DNA from: Roseiterribacter gracilis
GTDB taxonomy: Bacteria; Pseudomonadota; Alphaproteobacteria; BOG-932; Roseiterribacteraceae
Assembly: GCA_018332375.1 (NCBI GenBank)
Contig: BOPV01000001.1
Coordinates: 3,038,001-3,102,000, forward strand
Direction of reading: 5' to 3'
Length of the DNA: 64,000 nucleotides
Shown piece after piece: positions 26,767 to 36,178 of this stretch; the stretch's first letter is position 1; every line of letters starts with the position of its first letter. The position numbers and the translations under genes are program-made. Below the pieces are notes generated by a model that worked only from the letters and a program-made list of their open reading frames with translations, made no database searches and was not told the origin of the DNA.

Positions 26767-26797
26767 ATCACGCGCGAACCACAGCGCGAGATGACTG

Positions 26798-27502
26798 ATG
26801 ATCGATCTGCATTACTGGCCGACGCCGAACGGCCACAAGATCACGATCTTCCTCGAAGAAACCGGCACGCCGTACCGGATCGTCCCGGTCGACATCAGCC
26901 GGGGCGATCAATTCAAGCCCGACTTTCTCCAGATCGCACCGAACAATCGCATGCCCGCGATCGTCGACCCCGATCCGGCCGACGCGAATGGTCCGCTGTC
27001 GGTGTTCGAATCCGGCGCAATCCTCGTCTATCTCGCTGACAAGGTCGGCCGGTTTTTGCCGGCGGAAATTCGGCCGCGCACCGAGGTACTGCAATGGCTC
27101 TTCTGGCAGATGGGCGGGCTGGGTCCGATGGCGGGCCAGAACCATCATTTCGGCACCTATGCGCCCGAGAAAATTCCCTACGCAATCGAACGCTATGTGA
27201 AAGAGACCAACCGTCTGTACGGCGTGCTCGATCGTCGTCTCGCTGGTCGCGATTTCATTGCGGGCGACTATTCGATCGCCGACATGGCGAGCTATCCGTG
27301 GATCGTGCCGTACGAGCGCCAGGCCCAGCGGCTTGAAGACTTTCCCAATTTGAAGCGCTGGTTCGACGCGATGGCGGCACGTCCGGCGGTACAGCGCGCG
27401 TACAAGGTCGGCGAGGCCTATCGCACCCGCCCGGTGGTGGACGAGGAAAGCCGCAAAATCCTGTTCGGCCAGACCGCCGCGACTGTCGCACCAAAGGCGT
27501 AG
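26798..27502 (+). CDS. Glutathione S-transferase family protein (YfcG/YghU-like)
   Basis: 234 residues. N-terminal thioredoxin-like domain with the YfcG-type start LHYWPTPNGHKITIFLEE; substrate/glutathione loop IAPNNRMPAIVD and VFESGAILVYLA; C-terminal helical domain with WLFWQMGGLGPMAGQ, typical of the disulfide-bond oxidoreductase group. The usual role is glutathionyl reduction of disulfides or small electrophiles. Monocistronic, in the cytoplasm. Confidence 0.92.
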   Translation: MIDLHYWPTPNGHKITIFLEETGTPYRIVPVDISRGDQFKPDFLQIAPNNRMPAIVDPDPADANGPLSVFESGAILVYLADKVGRFLPAEIRPRTEVLQWLFWQMGGLGPMAGQNHHFGTYAPEKIPYAIERYVKETNRLYGVLDRRLAGRDFIAGDYSIADMASYPWIVPYERQAQRLEDFPNLKRWFDAMAARPAVQRAYKVGEAYRTRPVVDEESRKILFGQTAATVAPKA

Positions 27503-27542
27503 CCGGCGGCTCGGCACTAGCGACCGCGCCGCCGACCGTGCG

Positions 27543-27983
27543 ATGGTCGCGGCCGGTTTACCGAAGACGGGAATAGTCGTTTTGCTTGAGCGCCCGCGCG
27601 TCCTCTATGTCGAGGACGAGCCCGACATCCAGACCATTGCACGCCTTGCGCTGGAGACGATCGGCCGCTTCGTCGTCGAGATGTGCGGCTCGGGCGAAGC
27701 CGCCCTGGCCGCCGCAAAGACCGGCGAGCGGTTCGACCTCGTGCTGCTCGACGTGATGATGCCTGGCATCGACGGTCCCACCACCTTGCAGCGTCTGCGC
27801 GAGATTCCCGGTTTCGAAACCGTGCCGGTCGTGTTCATGACCGCCAAGGTGCAACCCGACGAAATCAAACGCTGGCGCGAATTGGGCGCGGTCGACGTGT
27901 TTGAAAAACCGTTCGACCCGATGTCACTTGCAGCCCGCGTCGGCGAAGTATTGGGCCGTACCAATCGCCAGGGTGCGGCGTGA
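27543..27983 (+). CDS. Response regulator, receiver domain only
   Basis: 146 residues: one receiver domain with acidic pocket E24-D25-E26 (LYVEDEPD), phospho-acceptor D70 (LVLLDVMMPGIDG), T in FMTAK and K in FEKPFDP. No output domain, so it acts by protein contact. ATG at 27543 is used; a TTG at about 27577 would give a shorter N-terminus (MLLERPRV...). Its stop overlaps the GTG start of the Hpt gene, forming a three-gene phosphorelay unit. Confidence 0.88.
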   Translation: MVAAGLPKTGIVVLLERPRVLYVEDEPDIQTIARLALETIGRFVVEMCGSGEAALAAAKTGERFDLVLLDVMMPGIDGPTTLQRLREIPGFETVPVVFMTAKVQPDEIKRWRELGAVDVFEKPFDPMSLAARVGEVLGRTNRQGAA

Positions 27984-28312
27984 ACGAGGACGAGTTCGAT
28001 ACGGTGCTGGCGCGCCTGACCGGCGAATACAAAGCCGGCCTGCCGCCGCGTCTCGATGAGATGGCGGTCCTGTGGGAGCGTCTGCTAAACGACCGTACCG
28101 ATCTCGAAGCATCCAAGAAGCTGCATTTCCACTTCCACTATTTTTCGGGTTCAGGCGGTTCGTTCGGCCTGCCCGAATTGTCCAACGAGAGCACCAAAGC
28201 CGAGACCGCCCTGTCGGCATCGCTGCGCGCCGAGCGCACCCTGACCGACGAGGAGTGCAAGATCATCGCAACGCAGCTCGAAGCTGTGCGCCGCATTGTC
28301 GACGAGGGCTGA
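27980..28312 (+). CDS. Histidine phosphotransfer (Hpt) domain protein
   Basis: 110 residues. A four-helix Hpt fold: LHFHFHYFSGSGGSFGL, where H53 is placed four residues before the GSG as in other Hpt proteins (His49 and His51 are close but out of register). GTG start overlapping the previous stop. Sandwiched between two receiver proteins with no histidine kinase in the window, so the phosphate donor must be encoded elsewhere. Confidence 0.85.
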   Translation: MNEDEFDTVLARLTGEYKAGLPPRLDEMAVLWERLLNDRTDLEASKKLHFHFHYFSGSGGSFGLPELSNESTKAETALSASLRAERTLTDEECKIIATQLEAVRRIVDEG

Positions 28313-28801
28313 ATGACCGAACCGGCGCGCATCCTGGTTGTCGACGACACGCCTGTCGCGCTGCGCTTGATGGAAGCGCTGTTGAAGCGGGCTGGGTTCG
28401 ATCAACTGCGCTTTGCCGCGTCGGCGGACGAAGCCTTTGCGGCGCTGGCGCTCGACGACGAGAATAGCGACGCCACGGTCGATCTGGTGTTGCTCGACGT
28501 GATGATGCCCAAGATCGACGGCATCGAAGCCTGCCGCCGCATCAAGACTGTGGTGCGCTACGAAGACGTGCCGATCGTGATGGTGACGACGCTCGATAGC
28601 GCCAATCATCTGACAGCCGCGTTCGAAGCAGGCGCCAGCGACTATGTCACAAAGCCGGTCGAGCCGGTCGAATTGGTAGCGCGCGTGCGCGCAGCGTTGC
28701 GCCACAAAGCCGCGCTGGATCGCCGCCGCGAACGTGAACGCGAACTGACCGTCCGCTTGGAAGAAGCCGAGCGCCGTTTGGGCAAATCCAGCGCGATCTG
28801 A
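28313..28801 (+). CDS. Response regulator with C-terminal coiled coil
   Basis: 162 residues. Receiver with D11-D12 (LVVDDTP), D62 (LLDVMMPKIDG), T in VMVTTLDS and K in TKPVEP, resembling PleD-type first receivers. Residues about 130-160 (RRRERERELTVRLEEAERRLG) form a charged coiled coil likely used for dimerisation. The ATG follows the Hpt stop without a gap. No DNA-binding or GGDEF domain follows. Confidence 0.87.
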   Translation: MTEPARILVVDDTPVALRLMEALLKRAGFDQLRFAASADEAFAALALDDENSDATVDLVLLDVMMPKIDGIEACRRIKTVVRYEDVPIVMVTTLDSANHLTAAFEAGASDYVTKPVEPVELVARVRAALRHKAALDRRRERERELTVRLEEAERRLGKSSAI

Positions 28802-28952
28802 CATTTACGCACCGGCTGGCATTCGCCCATCTGGCATTCGCAGAGTGCACGTGCCGATCTAATTCCTCGTGCGTTCCTTGGCTCGTCGATTGACGCGACC
28901 AACGCTGCGTTTATGTCGTTAGAAATCCCCGTGCTCGTTCAGGAGATGCCAG

Positions 28953-29555
28953 ATGGCCAAAGCCAAGAACCAAGCCAAGAAAGCGCCTGCCAAGGCGAGC
29001 CCGCTGGCACCCCAGCGCGGCCATGAAATTCAGCCTTATGGCACGCTCGCCCGCGCGCCGATCGGCCTTGGTGCGAACGTACGCGCCGCGTCGGTTGAGT
29101 CGTTGAATCAGCTGCTCGCCGATACGTGCACGCTGCGTGATCTCTACAAGAAGCATCACTGGCAGGTGTCGGGCGCGACCTTCTATCAACTGCATCTGCT
29201 CTACGACAAACACTACACCGAGCAGGCGGGGCTGGTGGACGAGATCGCCGAGCGCATTCAGACCTTGGGCGGCATCCCGGTCGCGATGGCACCCGACATT
29301 GCCGAACTGACGCAGATTCCGCGTCCGCCGCGTGGTCGCGAAGATGTGCCGACCCAGATCTCGCGTTTGCTCGAAGCGCATGAGCGTCTGCTGCTGACCT
29401 GCCGCGCCGTCGCCAAGGAAGCGTCGGAGTCGGGCGATGACGGCACCAACGATTTGGTGGTTTCGTCCTTGATCCGAACCAATGAATTGCAGACCTGGTT
29501 TGTCAGCGAACATCTGGTCGACACGCCGCTGGTCCATAGCGGCGGCCATGGCTGA
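28953..29555 (+). CDS. dps: Dps-family DNA-protection ferritin-like protein
   Basis: 200 residues. Lys/Ala-rich N-terminal tail ([15 protein letters not shown]), as in Dps forms that bind DNA, then a four-helix ferritin-like core with the ferroxidase residues His in [18 protein letters not shown] (Asp/Glu) and the downstream VDEIAERI. Binds DNA and oxidises iron with H2O2 during starvation or oxidative stress. AGGAG lies just upstream of the ATG. Two copies of CTGGCATTCGC lie in the upstream gap (about 28814-28842), possible control sites. Confidence 0.92.
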   Translation: MAKAKNQAKKAPAKASPLAPQRGHEIQPYGTLARAPIGLGANVRAASVESLNQLLADTCTLRDLYKKHHWQVSGATFYQLHLLYDKHYTEQAGLVDEIAERIQTLGGIPVAMAPDIAELTQIPRPPRGREDVPTQISRLLEAHERLLLTCRAVAKEASESGDDGTNDLVVSSLIRTNELQTWFVSEHLVDTPLVHSGGHG

Positions 29556-29719
29556 GTAGCCACAGACCCGATCCGCACAATTGTAGCGACCGCCGCGCCC
29601 CAGCGCTTTTTCCCGCGAAGTGGGTACCGATCTCGGGCGCGGCGGTTTGCGTTTCGGCTTCGTTTACGAATGTTCGTTCATGTGCCCGCCGTCGGCCCCG
29701 ATCTGCCGGCGGTTCTGGA

Positions 29720-31810
29720 ATGGGCTTGCACATGAATTTGCGCCAATCGGTTGCGACGGTTCTCAACGCCGTATTCCTGGTTCCGACCGTGTTGCTGGTT
29801 CTGGCGCTAGGCCTGTTCACGCACGACGCTTGGCAGAAAGAAGCTGCGGCGCGCCGCGTCGAAGCGCTGGCAGCGGCCGACCGCGAAAATTTCGACGCCA
29901 TGCAGGTGATCCGCGTCACGCGCGGTGAAGCGGTCAACGCGATGATGACGCAAGACGACCCGACTAAAGTCTGGGCCGGCGTGCGCCAGAAAGATCAGGA
30001 CTCGTTCAAGCGCGCGCGTGCCGCCATCGGCGCCGTCGACATTCCGGCCAAGGCCGCGCAGCTCAACAAGATCGACGAGTTGTGGAAGACCACCGAAGCG
30101 CGCGGCAGCGATCTCGAAGCCGAGACCAAGAAGCCGAAAGGCCAGCGCAACATGAAGGTGGTCGACGCCTGGTACGAAGCGGCCGGCTTCACCACCGATG
30201 CGATGAACGACTTCTCCAAGCTGGTGGCCGCGCAGACGCGCGCCAGCGACGCGGTCGTCGGCGAATTGACGACGGTGCGCCAATTGACCTGGAGCGTGCG
30301 CGATCAGTCGGGTCGCGAATGTCCGATCGCACGTCCGATCGTGGCCTCGGGCAAAAAGCTCACCCCCGAACAACGTTCGACCATCGACGCGTTCCGCGGC
30401 GGTACCACCAGCGCGCTGAATTCGATCGATGAAGTTCTGATCAGCCCCGGCCTGCCTGACGGTCTGCGCCAGGCTGCCAAAGGGGCGCGTGACGCAACCG
30501 CGGCGACCAACGCCGCGCGCGACGCGATCTACAAGAAACTCGACGACTCCGGCACGCCGCCTGTGTCGCCGACCGAATTCACCGCGGCCTGCAACAGCCC
30601 GTTCGATGCGCAGTTGCTGGTTGCGGTACGGGCGATGGAAGCGGCCAAGGTGCGCGCCGCCGAACGCAGCGCCAGCGCACTCACCTCACTCATTGTCGCA
30701 TCGGTCGGTTTGCTGGTCGCAATCGTGATCGCGCTGGTGACGTTGCGCGTCGTGCGTCGCCGCGTGCAGGTGCCGCTGCGCAGCCTGATCGAAGCGGTAC
30801 GCCCGATGACGGCAAACGACTATGTCCATCCGGTGCAGCAACTGCCGAACGGCGACGAATTCGCGGTGATGGCCGACACGCTGGAAACGCTGCGTCGCGG
30901 CGCGCTGACCGCGGCCGAGCTGAACCAGCAGCAGATGGCGGCGCAAAAGACCGAACTGGCGCGCGCCGAACGCGTCGCGTCGCTGTGCGGTGAATTCGAC
31001 CGGTCGGTCGGCGCTGCGCTGCAGACTTTGTCGGGTGCGGCCGATCAGCTGCGCACGACCGCGACCGGCATGTCGGGCACTGCGTCGGAAACCAGCGTGC
31101 AGGCGACGACGGTTGCTGCGGCGGCCGAAGAAGCCTCGACCAACGTGCAGACCGTTGCGGCTGCGACCGAAGAATTGTCAGCCTCGATCGGCGAGATTTC
31201 GCGCCGGGTCAATCAGTCGGCGACGATCGCGACCCAGGCGGTCAGCGATGCGCGCAAGACCAACGAAGACGTCCAGGGCCTGACCGAAACCGCGTCGCGC
31301 ATCGGCGACGTGATCAAGCTGATTCAGGACATTGCCGGCCAGACCAATCTGCTTGCGCTCAACGCCACGATCGAAGCGGCCCGCGCGGGCGAACACGGCA
31401 AGGGCTTTGCCGTCGTGGCGTCCGAGGTCAAAAGCCTGGCGGCGCAAACCGCCAAAGCGACCGAAGACATCACGGTCCAGATCGAAGCGATCCAAAGCGC
31501 CAGTGGCGTCGCCGCCACCGCCATCGCATCGATCGGCAGCACGATCGACCAGATGAGCCAGATCACCACCACCATCGCTTCAGCGGTGGAGGAGCAGGGT
31601 GCAGCGACGCACGAAATCGCACGCAACGTGCAGGAAGCCGCGCGCGGCACCAGCGACGTGTCGAGCACGATCGTGTCGGTCAACCAGGCGGCTGGCGAAA
31701 CCGGCCACGCCGCACAACAAGTGCTGACCGCATCGGCCGAGCTGGGCCAACAGGCCGACGAGCTGCGCCAACGCGTGACGCGCTTCCTGGAAGAGATCCG
31801 CGCCGCCTAA
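29720..31810 (+). CDS. Methyl-accepting chemotaxis protein
   Basis: 696 residues. First transmembrane helix at about 15-35, periplasmic sensor of about 290 residues with two Cys and mainly helical pattern, second transmembrane helix at about 325-347, HAMP linker, then a full signalling domain with the conserved hairpin tip near [41 protein letters not shown]. The trailing region has the usual Ser/Ala/Gln heptads and no CheB/CheR pentapeptide tail. No che genes nearby. The second ATG at 29732 is an equally good start. Confidence 0.93.
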   Translation: MGLHMNLRQSVATVLNAVFLVPTVLLVLALGLFTHDAWQKEAAARRVEALAAADRENFDAMQVIRVTRGEAVNAMMTQDDPTKVWAGVRQKDQDSFKRARAAIGAVDIPAKAAQLNKIDELWKTTEARGSDLEAETKKPKGQRNMKVVDAWYEAAGFTTDAMNDFSKLVAAQTRASDAVVGELTTVRQLTWSVRDQSGRECPIARPIVASGKKLTPEQRSTIDAFRGGTTSALNSIDEVLISPGLPDGLRQAAKGARDATAATNAARDAIYKKLDDSGTPPVSPTEFTAACNSPFDAQLLVAVRAMEAAKVRAAERSASALTSLIVASVGLLVAIVIALVTLRVVRRRVQVPLRSLIEAVRPMTANDYVHPVQQLPNGDEFAVMADTLETLRRGALTAAELNQQQMAAQKTELARAERVASLCGEFDRSVGAALQTLSGAADQLRTTATGMSGTASETSVQATTVAAAAEEASTNVQTVAAATEELSASIGEISRRVNQSATIATQAVSDARKTNEDVQGLTETASRIGDVIKLIQDIAGQTNLLALNATIEAARAGEHGKGFAVVASEVKSLAAQTAKATEDITVQIEAIQSASGVAATAIASIGSTIDQMSQITTTIASAVEEQGAATHEIARNVQEAARGTSDVSSTIVSVNQAAGETGHAAQQVLTASAELGQQADELRQRVTRFLEEIRAA

Positions 31811-31854
31811 AGCCTGTCGCAAACGCCGCTACTTCTGTGATGAAGTAGCGGCCG

Positions 31855-32532
31855 ATGCACTTCACGCTCTACGACTATCTCGCGCTGCTTCTCTTTGCCG
31901 GCCTGTGGGCGGGCTATGACCGTCTGCAACGGGCGCTGGTGCGCCGGCACGACGGCATCAATCACGTGCTGCTGGTCATTCGCCAGTCGTGGATGCGCGA
32001 AACCGGCCGGCGCGACAATCGCATCACGGACGCGGCGCTGATCGGGCACATCGTGCATTCGACGTCGTTCTTTGCCTCGACCACGCTACTGGTGATCGCA
32101 GCTTTATTCGGCGCATTGGGGAATTCCGATCGCATTCACGCTGCGTTGGATCCGCTGGTGCCAATCACCGATCCGCCCGCCAGCGTCGCGTTCAAGCTTG
32201 GCCTGATGATTCTGGTGACGGTGCACGGGCTGTTCCGTTTCACCTGGGCGCTGCGCCAGTTGAACTATCTGATCGCGCTGGTCGGTGCGATGCCGCCCGA
32301 AGGCAACACGTCGGTGGCGAACGCCGCCGCCGAAGTGATGAGCCACGCGCTGGCCGCCTTCAATAGCGGCATACGCGGCTATTATTTCGCGCTCGCAGTG
32401 GTGGCGTGGTTTGCGGGTGCGCTGTGGTTCGTGGTCGCGACCTTGCTTGTTGCCGCCATCCTGCTGTCGCGCCAGCTCGGCTCGCCGACGGCACGCGCGC
32501 TGCGCCGCGCGTCGGCTGCGCTGGACGCCTAG
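31855..32532 (+). CDS. DUF599-family membrane protein
   Basis: 225 residues with four to five transmembrane helices (about 6-22, 70-90, 115-135, 178-208). The opening DYLALLLFAGLWAGYDRLQ, the block WMRETGRRDNRITDAALIGHIVHSTSFFASTT and the C-terminal segment GIRGYYFALAVVAWF match the DUF599 family. Function unknown. Convergent with the antiporter gene; the ends of the two share a duplicated stretch (see findings). Confidence 0.9.
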   Translation: MHFTLYDYLALLLFAGLWAGYDRLQRALVRRHDGINHVLLVIRQSWMRETGRRDNRITDAALIGHIVHSTSFFASTTLLVIAALFGALGNSDRIHAALDPLVPITDPPASVAFKLGLMILVTVHGLFRFTWALRQLNYLIALVGAMPPEGNTSVANAAAEVMSHALAAFNSGIRGYYFALAVVAWFAGALWFVVATLLVAAILLSRQLGSPTARALRRASAALDA

Positions 32533-32567
32533 GCCGCGCGCTCGCCCGCGTTGGCATCGCGCGCGCC

Positions 32568-32584
32568 GCCGCGCTTTGCGCGGC
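32568..32584. terminator. Short perfect hairpin between convergent genes
   Basis: GCCGCGC TTT GCGCGGC, a 7-bp perfect GC stem with a TTT loop, in the 55-base gap between DUF599 and the antiporter. No T-tail on either strand, so a Rho-independent terminator is doubtful; it could still act as a transcript barrier. Confidence 0.4.
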
Positions 32585-32587
32585 TGA

Positions 32588-34411
32588 CTATATGTTTGAC
32601 GCGCTTACGCCGCTCGCTCGCTCGCCCGCGTTCGCGTCGCGCGCGTCGGCTGCGAACAGCTCTTCCAATTCGGCGGCGGCTTGTTTGGCCGATTGGATCA
32701 AGGTCGCTTCGTCGGCCGCCAGTTCGAATTGCCGGCGCAGGCCGCGCACGTCGTGTTCGCGGAAGATCGCCATGGCGCGCGGAATCCGATCGGCGGGCGT
32801 GCCGATCCCTTCCAGCGTTTTGCTGGCCAGCACCATCGACGATTCGAACGTCTCGCGGATGACGTCGTCGGGATCGACGCCGTGCTCCATCAAGGTGATC
32901 GCATGTTGTCGGTTGCGCGCGCGGGCCAGCACGCGCAGCTCGGGGAAATGTTTGCGCACCACGTCCAAGGTACGCACCGACGCTTCGACGTCATCGATCG
33001 CCAACACCAGCACCAGCGCGTTGGCAGCGCCCGCCGCGGTCAGCAAATCGAGACGCGACGCGTCGCCGTAATAGACTTTGTTGCCGAAGCGACGCACGAC
33101 GTCGATCTGATCCGGGCTGGCATCCAGCGCGGTGAACGGAATGCGCTGCGCGCGCAACAGGCGGCCGACGATCTGCCCGACGCGGCCAAAGCCGGCGATG
33201 ATCACCGGATTGAAATCGACGTCGATCTTGTCGAAGTCAGGCTTGGACCGGATGTCGAGACGCGGTGCCAGCACGCGTTCTTCGAGCAAGAACACCAGCG
33301 GCGTTGCCGCCATCGACAACGTCACGACCAGCACCAGCATGTCGGCAGTTGCCGCGTCGAGCATGCCAAGCCCGCCCGCCAACGCCCACAAGACGAATCC
33401 GAACTCGCCCGCCTGGCCGATGGCGAAGCCCAGTCGCCGCGACGAAGCCGAGCTGTAATGCCAGATGCGCCCGACGATGAAGGCGACCAGCGACTTGGTG
33501 GTCATCACGCCCAGCACCAGCCAGAAGACGATCAGCGGCTTCTCGGCGAGCAGTGCCAAGTTCGCGCTCATCCCGACGCCCATGAAGAACAGACCAAGGA
33601 AGAGACCTTTGAACGGCTCGATGTCGGCTTCCAGCTCGTGGCGATACTCGCTGTCGGCCAACAGCACGCCGGCAAGAAATGCGCCCAGCGACGCCGACAG
33701 GCCGACGATCGACAGAACCGACGCGGCCGCGATCACGATCAGCAGCGCCGCAGCGGTGAAGACTTCCTGGTAGCCCGCGCCTGCAATCACGCGCAGCAAC
33801 GGCCGCGTCAGATAGCGACCGCCGACCAGCACCGCGATGGTGGCCCCGACGGCGATGCCAACTTCGACCAGCATCTCATGCCCGTCACCAGGCAAGGCTT
33901 CGGCACCGCCCGCCAAAACCGGCAGCAGCACCAACAGCGGAATCACCGCGAGGTCCTGAAACAGCAGGATTGAAAATGACGCCTGCCCGTACGCTTTGCT
34001 CAGCGCCTTGCGCTCGGCCAGCATCGGCAACACGAACGCGGTTGAGGACAGCGACAGGCCGAACCCGACCACGAAAGCCGCATCGGGCTTCATGCCGAAC
34101 AGCCAGGCGCCGAATCCCAACACGGCGGTGGTTGCGGCGACCTGGAAAAAGCCAAGCCCGAAGACGAGCTGGCGCATCACCCACAGGCGCGACGGCTTCA
34201 ATTCGAGACCGATCACGAACAGCAGCAGCACGACGCCATATTCGGAGATGTGCTTGATCGTCTCGAGATTGGCGACCGCACCCAGCACGCGCGGCCCGAC
34301 CACGACGCCGGCGGCGAGATAGCCCAGCACCGCACCCAGGCCGAGCTTCTTCGCCAACGGAACCGCGATAATCGCGGCCGTGAGCAGAATGACGATTTCG
34401 AGCAGACTCAT
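32588..34411 (-). CDS. CPA2 K+/H+ antiporter with TrkA-N domain (KefB/KefC type)
   Basis: 607 residues: about 12 transmembrane helices to residue ~385 with family blocks AAGVVVGPRVLG, LLFVIGLELKPSRLW, GFGLSLSSTAFVLP and FAIGQAGEFGFVL, then a Rossmann TrkA-N domain (VIIAGFGRVGQIVGRLL, VYYGDASRLDLL) that binds NAD(H)/AMP. Exchanges K+ for H+ and is usually held shut by glutathione, so it protects against electrophiles. No KefF/KefG ancillary gene is adjacent. The C-terminus ends in ARDANAGERASGVSASNI, apparently altered by a short duplication. Confidence 0.94.
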   Translation of the reverse strand: MSLLEIVILLTAAIIAVPLAKKLGLGAVLGYLAAGVVVGPRVLGAVANLETIKHISEYGVVLLLFVIGLELKPSRLWVMRQLVFGLGFFQVAATTAVLGFGAWLFGMKPDAAFVVGFGLSLSSTAFVLPMLAERKALSKAYGQASFSILLFQDLAVIPLLVLLPVLAGGAEALPGDGHEMLVEVGIAVGATIAVLVGGRYLTRPLLRVIAGAGYQEVFTAAALLIVIAAASVLSIVGLSASLGAFLAGVLLADSEYRHELEADIEPFKGLFLGLFFMGVGMSANLALLAEKPLIVFWLVLGVMTTKSLVAFIVGRIWHYSSASSRRLGFAIGQAGEFGFVLWALAGGLGMLDAATADMLVLVVTLSMAATPLVFLLEERVLAPRLDIRSKPDFDKIDVDFNPVIIAGFGRVGQIVGRLLRAQRIPFTALDASPDQIDVVRRFGNKVYYGDASRLDLLTAAGAANALVLVLAIDDVEASVRTLDVVRKHFPELRVLARARNRQHAITLMEHGVDPDDVIRETFESSMVLASKTLEGIGTPADRIPRAMAIFREHDVRGLRRQFELAADEATLIQSAKQAAAELEELFAADARDANAGERASGVSASNI

Positions 34412-34509
34412 GGGACCGGCAGGCTCCGTTCGGCGGAGCTGCGATCCTAAAGGCGGATAGCTAGAAGTGCGACGTTAGCTACGTGCGCTTTTTGCCAAAT
34501 CAGCCGTGG

Positions 34510-34836
34510 TTAGTTTGGACCGCGGTTATTTTTGATGCCGTTGGTCCAGTCGGACCGTGCGCAGGCGCCGTCCCAGCAACGGGTCGAGGTGCGCGGGATC
34601 TCGCCGTCGCCGCCGGCGCCGACCGAGTCATCGGGGCTTTCACCGCGGCGTTTGGCGGCGCTGCGCGACAGGATGGTGGAGTCGCGCGTCGGGTCGAGGT
34701 CGTCGGCGGGCGGCGTTTCGACTTTCACGTCCGGCGCCTTTTCGGTCTTCACCGGATCGGCAGCCCAGCTGGTGACCGGCGCTGCGAAAAGCAGGGCGGC
34801 AGCAATTGCCAGAGAAAGAGCGGAAAACCGGGCCAT
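34510..34836 (-). CDS. Small exported protein of unknown function
   Basis: 108 residues. Signal peptide MARFSALSLAIAAALLFAAPVTSWAA. The mature part is polar, with RxSAAKRRGE and TRCWDGAC (one Cys pair), and a Pro-rich middle. The start is set at ATG 34836 rather than 34842 because AAGGAG is directly next to 34842 (no spacer) but 6 bases from 34836. Periplasmic, unknown role. Confidence 0.7.
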   Translation of the reverse strand: MARFSALSLAIAAALLFAAPVTSWAADPVKTEKAPDVKVETPPADDLDPTRDSTILSRSAAKRRGESPDDSVGAGGDGEIPRTSTRCWDGACARSDWTNGIKNNRGPN

Positions 34837-34942
34837 CGACATCTCCTTGGCGGATGACCCTAGAACTGCGCCGGGGCCTCCGAAGATCCAGAGTTTCGCT
34901 GATTGGACCCGGTCTGGCGAGACCCGGACGCGTAACGGCGCC

Positions 34943-36049
34943 TCAATGGCAGGGAATATGGACGTCCCACTCGGCCGCGCTCAGCACGCCGTCATGATTG
35001 AGATCGAGCCGCGCGAAATTGATCGGGGCGGTTTCGGCGTCGCTGCGCAGCGCACGCTGGCGCTCGTCATCGCTGCGTGCGGCCAGGCGCATGAAGGTGC
35101 GCTGGGCGCGCCACTTTGTGTATTCGCCGAGATCGACGCGCCCGTCGTGATCGAGATCGGCGAGCTGCAGCGCTGAACAAAGTTTCGGCGCCGCCTGGCT
35201 TTCGCGCCAACCGCCGGTCAGCACCGCCAGCAACACCATGGTCAGCGCCGCGGCAACAGCGGGGCGCGCGGCGCGCACCGGCGGCCGTGCCTGCTGCCAG
35301 CCGCGCAACTCGCACGCTTTGATGTAGGAGACGAGCGGATAGAGCCCGGCCAGAATCGCCAGCAGCAGACCCAGCGCACCTTCGCGCCAGCCGCGGCGGC
35401 GCACGAAAGCTTTCCAGAATCGGTGCGGCACGCGCAGCAACTGGCGTGCAAACGATCCCGGCAGGTTTTCGTCGAGCAGATCCAGCGCACGGCTGCTGGT
35501 GTAGCGATCGAATCGTTGCAGCAGATCGGTGACGTCGCGATCGACGAGATGCGTCAGTCGCGCTTGCAACACCGGCCCGCGCTGGCCGGTGAAGTTCACT
35601 TTGGGATGTACGCGCTGGTTGCCCCAATGCTTGGCGCCGCGACGGAACAGGCCAGCAACCGCACCTTTGCCGATCGACGCCGCCCAACCGTATCGCACCA
35701 GCCGTGCGCCGATCCAATTGTCGACCGGAATCAAATGCCAGTCATAGGGCGAGCTTTGCACCGTGCGGCGAATCTCGTCGGCTAGTTCGCGTGGCGCGCG
35801 TTCGTCGGCGTCGATCTCGAACACCCAGTCGCCGTTGCATGCGGCAATGCCTGCGTTGCGACGATCACCCTGCAATGGCCACGCGCCTTCGACGACGCGC
35901 GCGCCCATCGCTTGCGCGATCGACGACGACGCGTCGTCGCTGCGATCGAGGACGACGACGATTTCATCGGCAAAGCCCAACGTCGCAAGACAGCTCGCAA
36001 GATTGGCGGCTTCGTTGCGTGCGACGATCAAGGCGGACACGGTCTGCAT
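34943..36049 (-). CDS. Family 2 glycosyltransferase with C-terminal EF-hand pair
   Basis: 368 residues. Residues 1-230 form a GT2 domain (SALIVARNEAANLASCL; DEIVVVLDRSDD; FEIDADERAP; GNQRVHPK), most like the WaaE/KdtX lipopolysaccharide-core glucosyltransferases. Hydrophobic helices lie at about 222-242 and 263-282. The tail after about 285 holds two EF-hand loops, DLDHDGRVDLGE (298-309) and DLNHDGVLSAAE (349-360), each with the standard acidic ligands. The tail would be on the opposite side of the membrane if the second helix spans it. Fusion of these two units is unusual. Confidence 0.85.
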   Translation of the reverse strand: MQTVSALIVARNEAANLASCLATLGFADEIVVVLDRSDDASSSIAQAMGARVVEGAWPLQGDRRNAGIAACNGDWVFEIDADERAPRELADEIRRTVQSSPYDWHLIPVDNWIGARLVRYGWAASIGKGAVAGLFRRGAKHWGNQRVHPKVNFTGQRGPVLQARLTHLVDRDVTDLLQRFDRYTSSRALDLLDENLPGSFARQLLRVPHRFWKAFVRRRGWREGALGLLLAILAGLYPLVSYIKACELRGWQQARPPVRAARPAVAAALTMVLLAVLTGGWRESQAAPKLCSALQLADLDHDGRVDLGEYTKWRAQRTFMRLAARSDDERQRALRSDAETAPINFARLDLNHDGVLSAAEWDVHIPCH

Positions 36050-36178
36050 CGCCGCGGAGAAGAGCGCGATTGCAGCGTCGCGTCTGTTTCAGTTTGCGTC
36101 GCATTGTTGGCTGCGCGGGCCAGGACACATCGCGTAACGCGGAAGCGTCTCGCTACAATTTTAGCAGACCAAATTCGC

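Noticed and set aside
29600..29640. Dispersed repeat with GCTTTTTCCCGCGAAGTGGG near 29606
   Set aside because: It resembles a known alphaproteobacterial intergenic repeat core, but only one short copy is present and no symmetric partner is seen.
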